DNA of 41,766 bases from the NCBI GenBank assembly GCA_958448515.1, contig CAUDEF010000017.1:1-41766 (forward strand), written 5' to 3'. Below are positions 32,612 through 39,784 of the stretch, in pieces. The notes beneath the pieces are model-generated. The model saw only the letters and a program-made list of their open reading frames with translations, did no database searches and was not told where the DNA came from. The DNA comes from an uncultured Phascolarctobacterium sp. (lineage in GTDB: Bacteria; Bacillota; Negativicutes; Acidaminococcales; Acidaminococcaceae). Both the position numbers and the translations under genes were made by a program. Position 1 is the first letter of the stretch. Every line of letters starts with the position of its first letter.

Positions 32612-33625
32612 TTATAAATCGCGGCCTACAATCTGAGCGATACCTTTCAGTTCACCCATCAGACGTGCAAAACGTTCCGGTTTCAGGCTCTGAGCTCCGT
32701 CACATAAAGCATGTTCCGGATCATTATGTACTTCAATCAAAAGACCGTCTGCACCAGCTGCCACAGCAGCTTTTGCCAGAGGCTCTACCATCCACCACAT
32801 ACCAGCAGCATGGCTTGGGTCAACTACAACCGGCAGATGACTTAATTTTTTTACTGCGGGAATAGCACTTAAATCAAGAGTGTTGCGGGTGTAGGTTTCA
32901 AAAGTTCTGATACCGCGTTCACACAGAATAACATTTTCATTGCCGCCTGCCATAATATATTCTGCAGACATAATCCATTCTTCAATAGTTGCAGATAAAC
33001 CGCGTTTTAATAAAATCGGAGTACGGGTTTTGCCAAGTTCTTTCAGCAGTTCAAAGTTCTGCATGTTGCGGGCGCCAACCTGAATTAAATCAACGTCTTC
33101 CACAAAGCGTTCAATTTTATCAGCAGACATAATTTCTGTTACAATAGGCAGTCCGGTTTCTTCCTTAGCTGCTTTCAGGTAATCAAGGCCAAGCTCTTTT
33201 AATCCCTGGAAGGAGTATGGGGAAGTACGGGGCTTGAAAGCGCCGCCTCTTAACATGCTGGCTCCGCCAAGCTTAACAGATTTGGCAACCTGAGTTACCT
33301 GTTCAATACTTTCTACAGAACAGGGACCTGCAATAACCTGAATTTTGCGCCCGCCAATGGGAACACCTGACACATCAACAATGCTGTCATCAGGATGGAA
33401 CATGCGGTTGGCACGTTTGAAAGGTTCCTGTACACGCATAACTTTGTCCACGCATTCATTAACACGCAGCAGATTCATATCCAGAGTACTTGTATCACCA
33501 ATGATACCGAAAATAGTCATGTTTAAGCCGTTAATTTCATTAATCTGAAAGCCCTGCTGCTCAAGATTATTTTTTATTCTCGTTTTAACATCCATAGGTG
33601 CGCCGGGTTTGAATACAATTACCAT
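32612..33625 (-). CDS. aroF: DAHP synthase, type I-beta with N-terminal regulatory domain
   Basis: 337 residues. It condenses PEP and erythrose-4-phosphate, the entry step of the shikimate pathway. Residues 1-70 form a ferredoxin-like domain of the Thermotoga type, which confers feedback inhibition by Tyr/Phe in studied relatives. The barrel starts at KIQVIAGPCSVES (AGPCSVES at 99-106) and contains GGAFKPRTSPYSFQG, IQVGARNMQNFELL and DPSHAAGMWW. I chose ATG 33625 (AAGGAG 9-10 nt upstream), not the in-frame GTG at 33652. It is the first structural gene after the attenuator. Confidence 0.98.
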   Translation of the reverse strand: MVIVFKPGAPMDVKTRIKNNLEQQGFQINEINGLNMTIFGIIGDTSTLDMNLLRVNECVDKVMRVQEPFKRANRMFHPDDSIVDVSGVPIGGRKIQVIAGPCSVESIEQVTQVAKSVKLGGASMLRGGAFKPRTSPYSFQGLKELGLDYLKAAKEETGLPIVTEIMSADKIERFVEDVDLIQVGARNMQNFELLKELGKTRTPILLKRGLSATIEEWIMSAEYIMAGGNENVILCERGIRTFETYTRNTLDLSAIPAVKKLSHLPVVVDPSHAAGMWWMVEPLAKAAVAAGADGLLIEVHNDPEHALCDGAQSLKPERFARLMGELKGIAQIVGRDL

Positions 33626-33690
33626 AATAAAACTCTCCTTTTCATCATCCACATTATTATAAGTTTACAACACAATTACCTGCCTGCCGC

Positions 33691-33725
33691 AAAAGAAAAA
33701 GCGGGCACTCGTAAGAGAGCCCGCT
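33691..33725 (-). terminator. Attenuator terminator upstream of aroF
   Basis: On the minus strand, AGCGGGC pairs with GCCCGCT (33719-33725 with 33700-33706). Inside lie one T-T mismatch, a 3-bp CTC/GAG stem and a 4-nt TTAC loop. The hairpin runs directly into TTTTTCTTTT. It lies between promoter and aroF, 27 nt after the leader peptide stop, so it must be read through for the nine-gene operon to be expressed. An antiterminator could not be determined by eye; TTACGA in the terminator loop is complementary to TCGTAA in the leader frame (33779-33784). Confidence 0.92.
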
Positions 33726-33752
33726 GCACTTTTATTTAAGTACATAAGTATT

Positions 33753-33899
33753 TTAAATACCACCAGGTAGGCATCTATTTACGATTGAACTGCTATACGA
33801 ATTTTGGCATGCAAAAAAGCCGGTGCTAAAGTAAAAGCTAAAGACCGGAGCAAAATAAAAGCCGTATTCAATTGCAGTTTTCTTCAAAATAGATTCCAT
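33753..33899 (-). CDS. Phe/Tyr-rich leader peptide of the aro operon (putative attenuation peptide)
   Basis: A 48-residue reading from ATG 33899 to TAA 33753-33755, not reported by size-limited ORF callers. AGGTGA (33905-33910) lies 5 nt before the ATG. It begins MESILKKTAIEYGFYF; residues 12-29 hold seven Phe and three Tyr (YGFYF, FSFYF, FF), nearly all TTT, TAC or TAT, and Tyr35 follows. The remainder is ordinary and ends CLPGGI. A 5-bp inverted repeat CCGGT/ACCGG (33844-33848 with 33820-33824) encloses the middle of the aromatic block. The layout promoter - RBS - regulatory codons - stop - terminator - aroF is that of pheA/trp-type attenuators: stalling when Phe-tRNA or Tyr-tRNA is scarce would favour read-through. 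The function is inferred from layout and composition. Confidence 0.85.
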   Translation of the reverse strand: MESILKKTAIEYGFYFAPVFSFYFSTGFFACQNSYSSSIVNRCLPGGI

Positions 33900-33949
33900 T
33901 ATCTTCACCTGCAAACAAATAATTTAATATCAAAAACTTGATTACGAAA

Positions 33950-33978
33950 ATTTTAACTCTTTCACTTGTATACGTCAA
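33950..33978 (-). promoter_or_regulatory. Promoter of the aro operon
   Basis: On the minus strand, TTGACG (33973-33978), a 17-nt spacer and TAAAAT (33950-33955). The transcript should start near 33943, giving an approximately 317-nt leader before aroF. Confidence 0.88.
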
Positions 33979-34010
33979 CAAAAATAATGTATTTTACTTA
34001 TCTTTAATAT

Positions 34011-34030
34011 TTTACACTTTTAAGTGTAAA
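34011..34030 (+). repeat. Hairpin TTTACACTT/AAGTGTAAA with a plus-strand T7 tail
   Basis: A perfect 9-bp inverted repeat (2-nt centre) sits between the TSUP stop and the aro promoter. The T run (34031-34037) follows it on the plus strand, so as an intrinsic terminator it faces opposite to both neighbouring minus-strand genes. On the minus strand it lacks a T tract and would be a weak terminator for the TSUP gene. It could also be an operator. Confidence 0.5.
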
Positions 34031-34035
34031 TTTTT

Positions 34036-34782
34036 TTACATTAACAGTCCACTTATACCATTAACCAGCATACTCACAGCACCGCCATAAACAATCAGCA
34101 AAGCAAGTTTACGGAAAAACTCCTGATTAATTTTATGAAATACATGCTCTCCCAAATAAATACCAAGAAAAAGAGCCGGAAGCATCAGCAAAAATGTATA
34201 TAAATCATTAAAAATGGTAAATGTACCTGCCCAGATACTGCCCAGCAGCATCATAAAGCCGCCGATGCCAAAAATCCAGATCAGATTGCCGCGCATAATA
34301 TCTTTGGGCATGTCTTCGCTGATAAAATACAGTGACAGCGGCGGACCGCTGATACTGGTAGCAGAACCAAAAAATCCGCTTAAGAGTCCGGATATAAATC
34401 TGCCCAGTGTTTTATTTTTTACCTGCCAGCAATTTTTTCTGCCCATTAACCATGCGGCAATTACAAGAACGCAACCTAAAAAAATCAAAAGTTTATTAAT
34501 ATCAATATATCTGAGCACCAAACTTCCCGGAATAACGCCGGCAAGAGTACCTATGAGGCACACCGTTACTACAGATTTATCAATATTGCCCTTTGTAGTA
34601 AACATATTGATAAATCGCAGTACAACACTGACAGTGATAACAAAAATAATGGCATCCCTGGGCTGCATAAACAAAGATAACAAAGGTGTTGCCACAAGAG
34701 CAAAGCCAAATCCCGACACTGTTGAAAAAAATGCTGCTCCGAAAATAATCAGAGCAGACGCAATTACCGTAAACATTTCCAT
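34036..34782 (-). CDS. TSUP family (TauE/SafE) membrane permease
   Basis: 248 residues with about eight membrane helices in two related halves; each half shows a TSUP pattern (FFSTVSGFGFALVATPLL near residue 18-35, and LLSGFFGSATSISGPPLSLYF near residue 133-153). Members move sulfite, sulfoacetate, taurine or other small anions. The substrate is not deducible. ATG 34782 has AAGGA 9 nt upstream; ATG 34776 is an alternative. Its ribosome binding site follows the terminator of cvfB by only a few bases and no separate promoter is visible between them. Confidence 0.9.
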   Translation of the reverse strand: MEMFTVIASALIIFGAAFFSTVSGFGFALVATPLLSLFMQPRDAIIFVITVSVVLRFINMFTTKGNIDKSVVTVCLIGTLAGVIPGSLVLRYIDINKLLIFLGCVLVIAAWLMGRKNCWQVKNKTLGRFISGLLSGFFGSATSISGPPLSLYFISEDMPKDIMRGNLIWIFGIGGFMMLLGSIWAGTFTIFNDLYTFLLMLPALFLGIYLGEHVFHKINQEFFRKLALLIVYGGAVSMLVNGISGLLM

Positions 34783-34798
34783 GGTCTGACATCCTTAT

Positions 34799-34833
34799 AA
34801 AAAATTACATCTACCGCCAGACGGCAGATGTAA
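34799..34833 (-). terminator. Terminator after cvfB
   Basis: A 12-bp stem (34822-34833 with 34805-34816, one G-U pair, 5-nt loop) followed on the minus strand by six T. It ends about 5 nt before the Shine-Dalgarno of the TSUP gene. Confidence 0.9.
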
Positions 34834-34839
34834 TAAAAA

Positions 34840-35736
34840 TTATTTTTTCATATTTTCTTCTGTAAGATAGGTCCAGCCATCTTCCTGATAAACTTTTCCC
34901 TGTTTCATCAGATGACCTAAAGCGCGTTTAAACGCCGCCTTGCTGATACCAAATTTCTGTTTGATAATCTCCAAAGGCGTACTGTCGCAGTAAGGCATTT
35001 TGCCACTACGTTTTTTAAGATACTCGTAAATTTCTTCCGCATCAGCAATCAGGGCATTTTCCTTCTGCAGACGCATGGAAACATTTAATCTGCCATCCTC
35101 ACGAATATAGGTAACACGGCAGGTTACCTCCTGACCAAAGTCAAGGCGTCCACCGGGAACTTCACTGCGGTGCAAAAAAGCAATAAATCTCTGATTGGTA
35201 AAGATAAAAAATCCTTCAGGAAGTATATTGTAAATAGTACCGGTAACACTGTCGCCAACCTTTAAGCCTTCGGCAGGTCTGGAAGCTTTTACCATATCAT
35301 CTTCCACACGCATGGTTACGGCAGGACGACCGCTTTTATCACGATACAGCTTTACCCACACCAGCTGATTGGGATTTACATGTCCGCGCATCTGGCTGTA
35401 AGGCAAAAATACACCGCGTTCAGCGCCAATATCAACAAAGCCACCATCACGGGTTACACTAAGTACTTTAACATAGCCCAGCTGGCCTTCACGCATTTTG
35501 GGAAGCTTCATGCTGGCAGTCAGACGTCTGTTGGGATCAAGATAAAGATAAACTTTAACCTCATCGCCAACTTTAACTTCCGCAGTCTGCTGCAACTTGT
35601 GCAGCAAAATATCATCACTGGTATTGCCGGTGCCTGCATCTAAAAAAGCACCCATTTCACCAATACGCGCAACCTTTAAGGTTACAACATCACCGGGACG
35701 GTATTTTACCGCATTTTGTACATTTTTTTCCACCAT
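34840..35736 (-). CDS. cvfB: CvfB/YitL-type S1 RNA-binding protein
   Basis: 298 residues: several S1-type beta-barrel segments (GDVVTLKVARIGEMGAFLDAG near residue 15, GQLGYVKVLSVTRDGGFVDIG near 84, and VGDSVTGTIYNILPEGFFIFT near 166), and a C-terminal winged helix (about 230-290: PLEIIKQKFGISKAAFKRALGHLMKQGKV). CvfB affects virulence regulators in Staphylococcus and binds RNA; the molecular role is not settled. The start overlaps the rsfS stop by 1 nt (TAATG). Confidence 0.94.
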   Translation of the reverse strand: MVEKNVQNAVKYRPGDVVTLKVARIGEMGAFLDAGTGNTSDDILLHKLQQTAEVKVGDEVKVYLYLDPNRRLTASMKLPKMREGQLGYVKVLSVTRDGGFVDIGAERGVFLPYSQMRGHVNPNQLVWVKLYRDKSGRPAVTMRVEDDMVKASRPAEGLKVGDSVTGTIYNILPEGFFIFTNQRFIAFLHRSEVPGGRLDFGQEVTCRVTYIREDGRLNVSMRLQKENALIADAEEIYEYLKKRSGKMPYCDSTPLEIIKQKFGISKAAFKRALGHLMKQGKVYQEDGWTYLTEENMKK

Positions 35737-36089
35737 TATTCCTCATTCTCCACAAAAGCTTCAGAAGGAGCATCTGCCCACAGTTGTTCGATATTATAGA
35801 AATCTCTTTCTTCTTCCAGGAAGATATGCGCTACAACATCACCATAATCCAGCAAAATCCAGCGGCCATCGCTGTAGCCTTCTTTATGATTATGGAAAAC
35901 ACCGATTTCAGCCATTTTATCTTCAATATTATCAGCAATAGCTTTAACAAGAATATTGTTGGAAGCACTGCAGACAACATAATAATCGGTTACAGGGGAA
36001 AGACCTTCCATATTAAGCATTAAAATATCATTAGCCTTTTTGTCATTGGCAAAACCCGCTATTTTCATAGCAATTTCTTTACTGTTCAT
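35736..36089 (-). CDS. rsfS: Ribosomal silencing factor RsfS
   Basis: 117 residues. It binds ribosomal protein L14 and blocks 30S-50S joining when nutrients are low. Family blocks are ANDILMLNMEGLSPVTDYYVVCSA, GYSDGRWILLDYGDVVAHIFL and EERDFYNIEQLWADA. GGAGG lies 9 nt before the ATG, which overlaps the stop of the LCP gene. The nadD-yqeK-LCP-rsfS order is conserved in Firmicutes. Confidence 0.98.
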   Translation of the reverse strand: MNSKEIAMKIAGFANDKKANDILMLNMEGLSPVTDYYVVCSASNNILVKAIADNIEDKMAEIGVFHNHKEGYSDGRWILLDYGDVVAHIFLEEERDFYNIEQLWADAPSEAFVENEE

Positions 36090-37108
36090 TAAAATAAGCC
36101 TCCTTCTTCATTATCAGTATGCTCATCAGCATTTTTATTTTCACTTTTTTTATAGGGAATACCTATTTCGTCCAAAGATTTATTAATTGATTCTCTGTCC
36201 GCACTCCAGTAGCTGATCCCTGTACTGTCATCAAAATCACCGTACAGCATACAGCTTTTGATTCTGTCCTCACCAAAAATTTTAAAGCTGTTGGCCGCTC
36301 TGAGCATGGTCAGAGTGTTCAGATCTGTTTCTACATGCTTATCCAAAGTAGCCAGAAGATTGCTGATCTGCGTCAGATTCTGTACGGAAAACATCTGCTC
36401 TGCCGCAGCCTTTAAAAACTTCTGCTGTCGCTGCACGCGGCCTATATCACCAAGCTCATCACTGCGAAAGCGTACATATTTTCCGGCCAGCTCTCCATCC
36501 ATGTGCTGATAGCCTTTTTTGATGTCTATTAAAAGATCGGCATACGGATCATGATAATACATATCTTCATCAACGTATATATCAACACCGCCGATTAAAT
36601 TTACCATATCAATAAAGCCCTGCCAGTTAGCCAGAAGATAATAATGTATAGGCACCTGCAGCAAATTAGCTACAGTCTGCTTGGCCATGACTACACCGCC
36701 ATAAGCATAAGCGGCATTTATTTTTTCAGGATCAGCATGTCCCGGCAAAATTACCTTTGTATCACGCGGTATGGAAAGCAATGCCACCTGATTGTTTTCA
36801 GGGTCAAAGCTTGCCAGCAGCATGGCATCGGTACGCTTAGGCTCAGTAGCGGCAGCCTCACTGTCACCGTCATCAATACCAAGAATCAGAATATTAATTC
36901 TTTCATTCAACTTTTCATCGTTAAGGATTTCTTCATCAGCAGCTATTGGCTTTACCTGAGGCGGATTAATAAGATTATCATAAACCCAGACACTGCCCCA
37001 GAACAAAGCTGTTACAAAACATGACAAAAAAATCAGCGTCGCCAGAAACCTGCCCCAGCGCAGCTTGCGCTTTTTACGCACAGGATGCTGATTATTCTTT
37101 TCTTCCAT
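36089..37108 (-). CDS. LytR-CpsA-Psr (LCP) family cell-envelope glycopolymer transferase
   Basis: 339 residues: a basic N-terminal tail (KKRKLRWGR), one membrane helix (about 20-45), and the extracytoplasmic LCP domain with NILILGIDDGD, KRTDAMLLASFDPENNQVALLSIPRD, the AYAYGG and VDMVNLIGGVDIYVD-like segments and the arginine pair in GKYVRFRSDELGDIGRVQRQQ. LCP enzymes attach polyprenyl-linked glycopolymers to the envelope. It stands between yqeK and rsfS. The ribosome binding site is weak. Confidence 0.95.
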   Translation of the reverse strand: MEEKNNQHPVRKKRKLRWGRFLATLIFLSCFVTALFWGSVWVYDNLINPPQVKPIAADEEILNDEKLNERINILILGIDDGDSEAAATEPKRTDAMLLASFDPENNQVALLSIPRDTKVILPGHADPEKINAAYAYGGVVMAKQTVANLLQVPIHYYLLANWQGFIDMVNLIGGVDIYVDEDMYYHDPYADLLIDIKKGYQHMDGELAGKYVRFRSDELGDIGRVQRQQKFLKAAAEQMFSVQNLTQISNLLATLDKHVETDLNTLTMLRAANSFKIFGEDRIKSCMLYGDFDDSTGISYWSADRESINKSLDEIGIPYKKSENKNADEHTDNEEGGLF

Positions 37109-37128
37109 CTATTTACAATACCCCAATA

Positions 37129-37707
37129 TTACTTTTTATTTTTATATTTGGCAGCCAGCTGATTATAGCCATAAATACAGTTAGGATGCACTAAAAGATC
37201 ATACTCCAGCAGATAGCGTATAGTCTGAGCATAGGCACGCATCATGGCTTTTTCCATATCCTGTCTGGCAAGCCTGCGCATTTCATCTATTCCAGGAAAA
37301 TCCCTTGTCGGCTCCAGCAAATCTGCCAGATAAACAGCCATAGCCAAAGGTGTCATGTCTTTGGCACCTGTTGTGTGATATAAAATTCCTTCCAGAATTT
37401 CCGGATCTTCCACACCATATTTATGCTGCGCATAATATACGCCAAGTTTGGCATGAAGTAAAATGGGCTGATTGGCTTCTGTTTCATCAACAGGGATGCC
37501 AAGCTCTGCAGCTTTTGCCAGGCTGTCACGTCCGGCAACTTCACGGCCGCAGTCATGCAAAAGTGCAGACACAGCAACCTTCTCCACATCCAGTTTATGC
37601 GCACTGGCAAGCTCAATGGCAGTATCATAAACAGCCAATGAGTGTTTGTACCGTTTTAACGGCAAGGATTCCTTTAAAATTCTTTTCATTTCTTCAATCT
37701 TTAACAT
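37129..37707 (-). CDS. yqeK: HD-domain Ap4A hydrolase YqeK
   Basis: 192 residues. YqeK proteins split diadenosine tetraphosphate symmetrically into two ADP using an iron-bound HD domain. The metal-binding histidines and aspartates are in RYKHSLAVYDTA, SALLHDCGRE (HD), LLHAKLG and YHTTGAKDM; the later AVYLADLLEPTRDFPG is also typical. It starts 3 nt after the nadD stop, a common neighbour. Confidence 0.96.
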   Translation of the reverse strand: MLKIEEMKRILKESLPLKRYKHSLAVYDTAIELASAHKLDVEKVAVSALLHDCGREVAGRDSLAKAAELGIPVDETEANQPILLHAKLGVYYAQHKYGVEDPEILEGILYHTTGAKDMTPLAMAVYLADLLEPTRDFPGIDEMRRLARQDMEKAMMRAYAQTIRYLLEYDLLVHPNCIYGYNQLAAKYKNKK

Positions 37708-37710
37708 AGC

Positions 37711-38331
37711 TTATTCCCCATTATTAAAAAAATACAAATTATGTTCTTTTATATATTCTTCAACACGAGGAGGCACCAAACCCTGCAGTCCGGCACCATT
37801 TTTTATCCTCTGCCTGATTACAGTTGATGAAACTTCATATTCCGGAGTGTTCAGCATAATAATCTTTTCCCGGGCAATATCTCCCAGACTGCGGCACTCT
37901 TCATCTATGGCCTGAGTATAGCCGGGTCTGTCAGCAGCTACAAAAGTTACCTTCTTCAGCAGTTCACCAATTCTGTTCCAGGTATGCAAAAGCGGAATAG
38001 TATCTGCACCAATGACAAAATATAATTCATAGTCAGGATAAAGCTTTTCCAGTTCTGTAACAGTATCAATGGTATACGAAATGCCGCTGCGTTTCAGTTC
38101 CAGATCAGATACTTCAAAATACGGATAATCCGCAACAGCAAGCTCTGCCATTTTATATCTGTCTTCAGCAGGAGCAAAATCCTGTCCTACCTTATGAGGA
38201 GCTATATATGCAGGAATAAAGATAACCTTTTCCATCTGCATATGCTCATATACTGCCTGCGCAGAATATATGTGCCCATTATGAACAGGATCAAATGTTC
38301 CGCCCAAAATACCCAATCTTTTTTTCTTCAC
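37711..38331 (-). CDS. nadD: Nicotinate-nucleotide adenylyltransferase
   Basis: 206 residues. It transfers AMP to nicotinate mononucleotide in NAD synthesis. The nucleotidyltransferase motif GGTFDPVHNGHI is at the N-terminus, RSGISYTIDTV in the middle, and the ISSTVIR-type motif (VSSTVIRQRI) near the C-terminus. The start codon is GTG (38329-38331) with AAGGAGG 6 nt upstream. It is first in the operon nadD-yqeK-LCP-rsfS-cvfB, from the promoter at 38367-38395. Confidence 0.97.
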   Translation of the reverse strand: MKKKRLGILGGTFDPVHNGHIYSAQAVYEHMQMEKVIFIPAYIAPHKVGQDFAPAEDRYKMAELAVADYPYFEVSDLELKRSGISYTIDTVTELEKLYPDYELYFVIGADTIPLLHTWNRIGELLKKVTFVAADRPGYTQAIDEECRSLGDIAREKIIMLNTPEYEVSSTVIRQRIKNGAGLQGLVPPRVEEYIKEHNLYFFNNGE

Positions 38332-38366
38332 AGGCAGCCTCCTTAAAATATATATCTTATCATTTT

Positions 38367-38395
38367 ATTATATCAATCTGTAAGCATTTCTACAA
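38367..38395 (-). promoter_or_regulatory. Promoter of the nadD operon
   Basis: On the minus strand, TTGTAG (38390-38395), a 17-nt spacer and TATAAT (38367-38372), inside and just past the 3' end of the 58-codon gene. Confidence 0.72.
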
Positions 38396-38549
38396 CCTTC
38401 TGCAGGATAATTATTATAACTGTCAGCAGTATTACTGCCTTTAATCTGTCTTTAAAATCAAAAACAGTTTTAGGCCTTCTCAGATAATCCAAGAAGGCCT
38501 GCAAATATTCTTTCCATGCAGCAGTGCTTTTATTATTATTTTCTTTCAT
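38373..38549 (-). CDS. Small single-span membrane protein (58 residues), unknown function
   Basis: ATG 38549 to TGA 38373 encodes 58 residues starting MKENNNKSTAAWKEYLQAFL. A polar, aromatic/basic N-terminal half (DYLRRPKTVFDFKDRLK) precedes one hydrophobic segment (about 38-54, AVILLTVIIIIL) and a short acidic end. It follows the MacB-type permease gene by about 15 nt, with a weak GAGAG 4 nt before the ATG, so it would be the last gene of the efflux operon. It fills an otherwise empty interval and is shorter than usual ORF cut-offs. I do not recognise the family. Confidence 0.6.
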   Translation of the reverse strand: MKENNNKSTAAWKEYLQAFLDYLRRPKTVFDFKDRLKAVILLTVIIIILQKVVEMLTD

Positions 38550-38564
38550 ATTACTCTCACTTTT

Positions 38565-39779
38565 CTATTCGTATCGCAAAGCATCAATTGGGTCTAACAA
38601 AGCAGCTTTTCGTGCCGGATAGATACCAAAGAACAGTCCAATACCAACAGAGAAAACAACAGCAATAACAATTGCCCACCAGGATATAACCGTGGTCCAG
38701 CCGGCAAAATAGCTGATGGCAAAAGAAGTACCCACGCCCAGTACTACACCAAAAAATCCGCCTGCAATGCCGATAACCATTGCTTCAATCAGAAACTGCA
38801 GCAGAATATTATTGTAGGTAGCACCTAAAGCTTTTCTGATGCCAATTTCTCTGGTGCGCTCCGTAACTGATACAAGCATGATGTTCATAATGCCTATGCC
38901 ACCCACCAGAAGACTGATTGCGGCAATGCATCCCAGCAGCATGGTAATACTGTTGGCTGTCTGCATCATGGTTTCCATAACCGCTGCCATATTACCTACT
39001 GTAAAATCATCATAATCTCCCGGTTTTATTTTATGGCGCTGACGCAATACCTGTTCAACCTCGGCCTGTACTTCGTTAATAACATTTTCGTCAGCAGCCT
39101 GCACCGTAATGCGCTGAACGTGGGTAATACCCATCATTCTGCTCTGAGCCGTAGTCAGCGGAATAAACACAATATCATCCTGATCCATGCCGCCTCCGGA
39201 CTGACCCTTACTTTCCAGAAGACCAATTACCTGAAAAGGAGCTTTGTTAATGCGAATCGTCTGCCCTACAGGATTTCCGTCAGGAAAGAGATTATTGGCA
39301 ACAGTAGGCCCCAAAAGACACACTCTGGCACGGCTGTTGACATCTGCATTGGTAAAAAAGCGTCCGTCTGCAATTTCATAGCTTTGCATAATAAAATTGC
39401 TGGGAGTTGTTCCCTCTACACGGGCTGTCCAGTTCTGGTTACCCGAAACCAGCTGGTAAGTACTGTAAACACTGGCAGATATATTGGCAATGCCATCTAC
39501 CTGTCTGCCAATGGCTTCTGCATCTTCAAAGGTAAGCTTGGCGCCTTCACCGGCTGCCAGCCTTGCACCGCTGGCAGTTCTGCCGCCTGAGGTAATAATC
39601 AGCAGATTGCTGCCCAGTTTGGATATATTATTGCGGATATCCTCTTTAACTCCAAAGCCAAGACCTACCATGGCAATTACAGCACCTACACCTATTATTA
39701 TACCAAGTAATGTAAGAAATGTACGCAGTTTATTTGAAACCATTCCGTCAATGGCCATTTTTATGGACTCATTAAACAT
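38565..39779 (-). CDS. MacB/FtsX-type ABC transporter permease
   Basis: 404 residues with four membrane helices: one at about 19-42 after MFNESIKMAIDGMVSNKLRT, and three near the C-terminus (about 285-305, 325-350, 365-385). The MacB_PCD extracytoplasmic domain lies between (SASVYSTYQLVSGNQNWTARVEG, ADGRFFTNADV). The FtsX motif ERTREIGIRKALGA is before the third helix. Such permeases drive export of peptides or drugs through an adaptor rather than moving the substrate across the inner membrane. It lies 5 nt after the ATPase gene. No ATPase domain is fused, unlike E. coli MacB. Confidence 0.94.
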   Translation of the reverse strand: MFNESIKMAIDGMVSNKLRTFLTLLGIIIGVGAVIAMVGLGFGVKEDIRNNISKLGSNLLIITSGGRTASGARLAAGEGAKLTFEDAEAIGRQVDGIANISASVYSTYQLVSGNQNWTARVEGTTPSNFIMQSYEIADGRFFTNADVNSRARVCLLGPTVANNLFPDGNPVGQTIRINKAPFQVIGLLESKGQSGGGMDQDDIVFIPLTTAQSRMMGITHVQRITVQAADENVINEVQAEVEQVLRQRHKIKPGDYDDFTVGNMAAVMETMMQTANSITMLLGCIAAISLLVGGIGIMNIMLVSVTERTREIGIRKALGATYNNILLQFLIEAMVIGIAGGFFGVVLGVGTSFAISYFAGWTTVISWWAIVIAVVFSVGIGLFFGIYPARKAALLDPIDALRYE

Positions 39780-39784
39780 CTTGC

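Noticed and set aside
33755..33770. GGTGGTA near the end of the leader frame resembles the T-box core GGGTGGTACCGCG.
   Set aside because: Only seven bases match, the conserved CCGCG part is missing, and I could not find a stem I with specifier loop. The Phe/Tyr-rich translated frame with an RBS is a better explanation.
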